Shown piece after piece: positions 60,479 to 64,000 of a stretch of 64,000 bases of DNA. Below the pieces are notes generated by a model that did no database searches, was not told the origin of the DNA, and saw nothing but the letters and a program-made list of their open reading frames with translations. Made by a program: the position numbers and the translations under genes. Location of the stretch: contig NC_087070.1 of NCBI RefSeq assembly GCF_963678635.1, forward strand, positions 15,753,840 through 15,817,839, given 5' to 3'. The first letter of the stretch is position 1. Every line of letters starts with the position of its first letter. This DNA is from Symsagittifera roscoffensis (lineage: Eukaryota > Xenacoelomorpha > Acoela > Convolutidae).

Positions 60479-62625
60479 GTTGAACCTCCCCTCCTCCCCT
60501 CTGCTATCGTTGTGACCATTGTGTACACAAACTGAAGGGGTTCTGGCAATGCAGCGTACCCTGGGGACAATACAAAGATCACCTTCACCACATTTTGGGT
60601 GAAGCGTTGTTTTGCTGCTGCTTCTACCTCAGCCATCGCCGAGAGCAGTGTCATTATCGCCTCCCCTATGACCTCGTTGCTCGGGATCGACCCATCCGTC
60701 AGACGTGACAATAAGCCCCTGCTTTGCAGATGATCATTTGAGCCTGCAACCACTATCACCTGCGGCTCCATGCTGACCACCCTTCGTACACTTATCATCA
60801 TGCCGACTGCCTGTCCCCAGTCCAATTTAGGTGCCGTCAAGAAAATCACGTCGGGCCAAAAGAGAGACCGGGGCGTATAGAGATAATCGGAACTGGCTAC
60901 GATCAGATACTTTGCAGCTTTCATCTCTAAGGGATCGTAAGCTGCGAACAGACCATCGCCTATTGGGGCCTTCAATTTCCCATATCTCTGGTCATCTCCA
61001 TCTACCGTGGTCGTTCGGGGGTAGTCCCTTGAATACTCGCCAGGCGTCTGACCGGGTGGTTTAGCGAACTGCCTGTACATCTTATGATGCTTGTTATTGG
61101 GCTTGTTCTCTGCCTGAAACTTGCCCCTTCGAGCAGGTGGCGTCAATTCCCGGGCTCTCTGTCGGACGTCCGTAAGGGATCGCGTGTTCAAGGGTCCAGA
61201 GGTGTTGTCCTGAGGCAACCCATTCAAGTCTGCATGTCGGAGCGTAGTCGTAGAGCTGAACTGCTCCTGATCTGCTAGCAGCCAATCCACGCCTGGTATC
61301 CGATACAATCGCGACACCGTGGGACTTTCTCCGCCAATCATTCTCATCGCGTCCTCCCGACACGTCAGGGTATTCATGTTCAATTTCGTGGACATGTCCG
61401 TCTTATACTGTCCCCAATGACTCGGGTCTGATCGGTTCCAAAGCAGCAGGCTGCCTGGTTCAACTCCCTCCGCAGGCACGGCGCTCGTAGACGGTCCTGC
61501 CGCTGGAGCAGGGTTTGCCGTGGCGGGCGGATTGTTCCTCCTAGACACGGTCTGGGAGTTATTTCTGTTCTGAACAACTGATCTGCCGAGTCGGCTTTCA
61601 AGCGGTTGTGTTCTGGGAGGAGGAGCAGTCCCTAGCCTCTCTCTCACGTTCGAGCTCGGAGCGGTGGGTGCGGCTACAGCCGTCTCCATTGCCAAGGGCC
61701 CTAGGCGGTTGACGAGGGATTCGGGCACGCTTGCCCTTATTCTACTTCCTCCGGTCGTTGAGCTGGTCCGAGCCAGAGAACTGGTCGCCCTCAATTCCTG
61801 CTCCATTTCCCTCAATTGCGTCTGAAATGCATCATTCATACAGTGTATCCCTCGTTGGGTGTTGAAATGTATCCCATCTCTGGTAAGCGCAATGTGATCA
61901 ATCATGCGCAGCGTGTTTTCGAGATCCAGAAGTCGCAACTCGCCAGGGTTGCTTCTCACCAGATTACGGATCATTTCGTTCCACCGTGTCACGTTGCCAT
62001 TCATGAAATCTGCCACTGTGGTGCCCATCAGCGGGTTTTGTGGTATCGTGCACAGCACCACAAACCTGGGCCTGTACTTCTCCTTCAGTTCATTCAGGAG
62101 GCATACCAGCAAAGGCTCCCACTTGCACTCGGGAGTCACTGGGGCTCTCGAGACGTCGTTAGTCTCTAGCATTATCACCAGCGTATCCAGGTGATCCTCG
62201 CTTTGGAATTCCATCATCTTGATGACCTGAGCCACTGACGCTCCTCCAAAGGACAAAGTGGTTGTCTGACCATAGACGAAGATCTCATTCAGATCCCTCA
62301 CCAAAATGTCTCCTATGATCAGGTGGCGACTCCCTGGATGAATTACCTGGTCGCTCGGAGCGGGGTTCCAGCTCATGTCATTCAGGCAGGCTCGAGGATG
62401 CTCCGCAGCTACTTGCGTGAACTGGTGCCGTGTCATCAGATTCTTCCTAATATCTACCACGCGGGACTTTTGATAGGTTCTGCCATGCGCAGTCCCCGAG
62501 GGCACTATCGTGTGGGGTGCTCGCTCCGAGCTATTAGATGACTGATCACGACGCTGGGAAGGAACGATCCTACCCAATGTCCGTCCAGTGGTTCGGTTGA
62601 TCTCATCCATTGTTGCTCTGGCCAC
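60475..62625 (-). CDS. Accessory ORF A/B fusion, SGNH-like domain to ORF B end
   Basis: 716 codons that join, without interruption, the SGNH-like domain of A and the whole of B, proving they are one frame. It includes 14 residues (61690-61731) absent from the other arm. Block I reads HLIIGDILVRDL, block III LETNDVS and block V DGIHFN, so the Ser nucleophile is missing in both arms. The frame upstream continues from the ORF at 62505-63521 across a 1-bp deletion near 62806. Confidence 0.65.
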   Translation of the reverse strand: MARATMDEINRTTGRTLGRIVPSQRRDQSSNSSERAPHTIVPSGTAHGRTYQKSRVVDIRKNLMTRHQFTQVAAEHPRACLNDMSWNPAPSDQVIHPGSRHLIIGDILVRDLNEIFVYGQTTTLSFGGASVAQVIKMMEFQSEDHLDTLVIMLETNDVSRAPVTPECKWEPLLVCLLNELKEKYRPRFVVLCTIPQNPLMGTTVADFMNGNVTRWNEMIRNLVRSNPGELRLLDLENTLRMIDHIALTRDGIHFNTQRGIHCMNDAFQTQLREMEQELRATSSLARTSSTTGGSRIRASVPESLVNRLGPLAMETAVAAPTAPSSNVRERLGTAPPPRTQPLESRLGRSVVQNRNNSQTVSRRNNPPATANPAPAAGPSTSAVPAEGVEPGSLLLWNRSDPSHWGQYKTDMSTKLNMNTLTCREDAMRMIGGESPTVSRLYRIPGVDWLLADQEQFSSTTTLRHADLNGLPQDNTSGPLNTRSLTDVRQRARELTPPARRGKFQAENKPNNKHHKMYRQFAKPPGQTPGEYSRDYPRTTTVDGDDQRYGKLKAPIGDGLFAAYDPLEMKAAKYLIVASSDYLYTPRSLFWPDVIFLTAPKLDWGQAVGMMISVRRVVSMEPQVIVVAGSNDHLQSRGLLSRLTDGSIPSNEVIGEAIMTLLSAMAEVEAAAKQRFTQNVVKVIFVLSPGYAALPEPLQFVYTMVTTIAEGRRGGST

Positions 62626-63521
62626 TTGGTTGAACGATTCTTGGAACCGAGGAGCGAGGTAAGTGTCAGAAGGGTCTGGTATCGTGAACCTTTGATTAGA
62701 AGCAGACAGTGTTGTCTGCTGAGGAGCCTCGGGCTCTCTCGATGCACGTAAATCCAGAACCTTCGGCCCTCTCGATACACACAGCTCCTGGGCTGTTGTC
62801 CCGGGCGTGTGTCGTTGGATCCCTCCGAGGATCTCATGCTCGCCAGAACTTCCGGTGACACTTGGCTCACCTTCGCCATATACAGCTCCTTCAGGTGCTT
62901 TATTTCATCCTCCTTATAAGCCACCTGTAGATCTTCGTATTTCTTCTTCCATTCGTCTCTTTCTCGAGCTATTGCCCTATATTCCTGGAGTTTGGCACAC
63001 AGCTCGCTTTGATCTTTCTCCTTCTTCTCCAGCGTCTCGATCGTCTCCGACGTCTGGATCTCTATTTCACTCACCCTCACTTTCTTCGAAGGAGGAGCAG
63101 CTGTAGGGGAGTCGACCGAATGTGACGGGCCTGGCCCATCACGTTGTCTCTTCGCTCCGATGAGGGGCTGCGCCGGTTGGACTGGTAAGGGCATCTCACC
63201 TAGCCGGTGGTCACTCTGCTCACCTAGTCCTGGCTCACGAGCCAGGTCGTGGCCAGACATTTCTCCACGCCTCCATCTCATCAGTCGATTTCGACCTCTC
63301 TCGGCGGTCCCGGACTCACCGAGGGCCAACATCAACACGACTTCCGTAGGGCGATTCCCTCGACCCTCTCGTCCTAGTGCATTAAGGAGCGCGACCACAA
63401 ACATCGCCAACCCCGGGTCTTCTCGTGTAAAATCACAATCGATCAGCCGCTGATAGATCTCGTCTAGAGTCGCTCCTAGACTCGCTGCAAGGAATTCCAT
63501 GAGTTCGTTCGTGTCACCCAT
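62505..63521 (-). CDS. Accessory ORF A N-terminal part, inverted copy
   Basis: 338 codons from the same ATGGGTGACACG start as 41924. The N-terminal helical region and coiled coil are intact. Near 62806 a C run is one base shorter than in the other arm (CGCCC versus CGCCCC), which sends the last 100 codons into a wrong frame. Confidence 0.65.
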   Translation of the reverse strand: MGDTNELMEFLAASLGATLDEIYQRLIDCDFTREDPGLAMFVVALLNALGREGRGNRPTEVVLMLALGESGTAERGRNRLMRWRRGEMSGHDLAREPGLGEQSDHRLGEMPLPVQPAQPLIGAKRQRDGPGPSHSVDSPTAAPPSKKVRVSEIEIQTSETIETLEKKEKDQSELCAKLQEYRAIARERDEWKKKYEDLQVAYKEDEIKHLKELYMAKVSQVSPEVLASMRSSEGSNDTRPGQQPRSCVYREGRRFWIYVHRESPRLLSRQHCLLLIKGSRYQTLLTLTSLLGSKNRSTKWPEQQWMRSTEPLDGHWVGSFLPSVVISHLIARSEHPTR

Positions 63522-64000
63522 TTCTTCTCGTTTTGATTCTTGTTGTCGTGTCGTGTAATTTCTTTCTGTTTCGTCTGATTCAGTTTATTCAGTAAACAAT
63601 TTCCGATCAAGATCTAAAAAACAAGTCGCGACTTAAAACCATCATTTTTGGATACAACATCATTCAACTCTTTAAAACTCTCCATTGAAATTCTCTTCTT
63701 AATTCTGATTTAAAAATTTAGCACCAAGGTGGATCGTCCACCTTTATCTTTGTCAGAGTAGCCCGAATGAGCGCTGTCACCTTGATGACCTGGAGTACTC
63801 CAGGTCTTTTATGGCACATAACATAAAACATATCATAACAATAACATAACACATAAACACATAAACGTCACACACCTGTACTATCACATAAAAACATAAT
63901 CCCTAATACTGTACCTAAAATCTAACCTAATCTAAAACTTGACTCTAATTCTTATCGAGTAACTTAATAAAAACCCTTTATCGCCGAGCGCAATTCTTAG
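63522..64000 (-). other. Spacer between pol and accessory block, inverted copy
   Basis: Counterpart of 41446-41923, including the palindrome (63787-63806) and hairpin (63726-63744). The window ends at the complement of CTAAGAATTGCGCTCGGCG, directly after the macro-domain ORF, so pol of this copy lies outside. Confidence 0.75.

Larger units (their letters stand above)
53023..64000 (-). mobile_element. Second, inverted copy of the giant element (3' half, runs off the window)
   Basis: Reverse-complement of 41446-52388, with very high identity by eye. The 3' LTR comes first, then accessory ORFs F to A on the minus strand and the pol/ORF A spacer; the window ends where the macro-domain stop codon would lie. 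Its junction with flanking DNA (TGTAAC preceded by GAAGAAA) is the same as that of the plus-strand copy. Confidence 0.85.

Overview
The window is eukaryotic and almost certainly from an invertebrate animal. It holds two intron-containing genes with animal-specific domain architectures (FERM plus tyrosine phosphatase; TBC Rab-GAP of the USP6NL/RN-tre type), GT-AG introns of 0.36 to 9.4 kb, AT-rich non-coding DNA, and BEL/Pao, non-LTR, SINE-like and Ty3/Gypsy-type retroelements. I cannot name the species.

Positions 1-27293 (AT-rich, host genes). Both genes are on the minus strand, one behind the other. The downstream one (10408 to 3588, six exons joined in phase, 955 codons) is a FERM-PTP whose catalytic domain looks like PTPN3/PTPN4 but which has no visible PDZ domain. 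The upstream one (26993 to 11190, four exons joined in phase, 1004 codons) is a TBC Rab-GAP with intact arginine and glutamine fingers and a long disordered tail. Their introns hold degenerate tandem repeats, dispersed repeat families, a BEL/Pao integrase relic, a non-LTR 3' fragment, a small inverted-repeat element and two tRNA-like SINE heads.

Positions 27294-52425 (giant LTR retrotransposon). An old reverse-oriented LTR (27294-28023) abuts a young element of about 24.4 kb (28033-52388) with TG...CA LTRs of 883/884 bp, a primer-binding site matching tRNA-Asn and a 3.1 kb structured leader. Gag (coiled coil, capsid, two zinc knuckles), protease, RT, RNase H and integrase follow. Pol then runs on into a macro domain resembling TARG1/OARD1. 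After a hairpin-rich spacer there is a second block of about 8.8 kb of large ORFs (called A to F here), where an env gene would sit. ORF A holds a degenerate SGNH-hydrolase-like domain, B/C a second possible one, and D-F are unrecognised. Several stops and frameshifts interrupt the frames.

Positions 52426-64000 (inverted second copy). After a 200-N gap comes a nested LTR remnant, then the 3' half of the same element in reverse, up to the window edge. The arms (about 11 kb each) share the same junction with flanking DNA but differ by substitutions, small indels and one 42-bp indel. They are therefore two distinct copies or haplotypes of one insertion: either a true inverted duplication or two haplotypes scaffolded head to head. 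Each arm keeps reading frames that the other has lost, so together they show the layout of the accessory genes.
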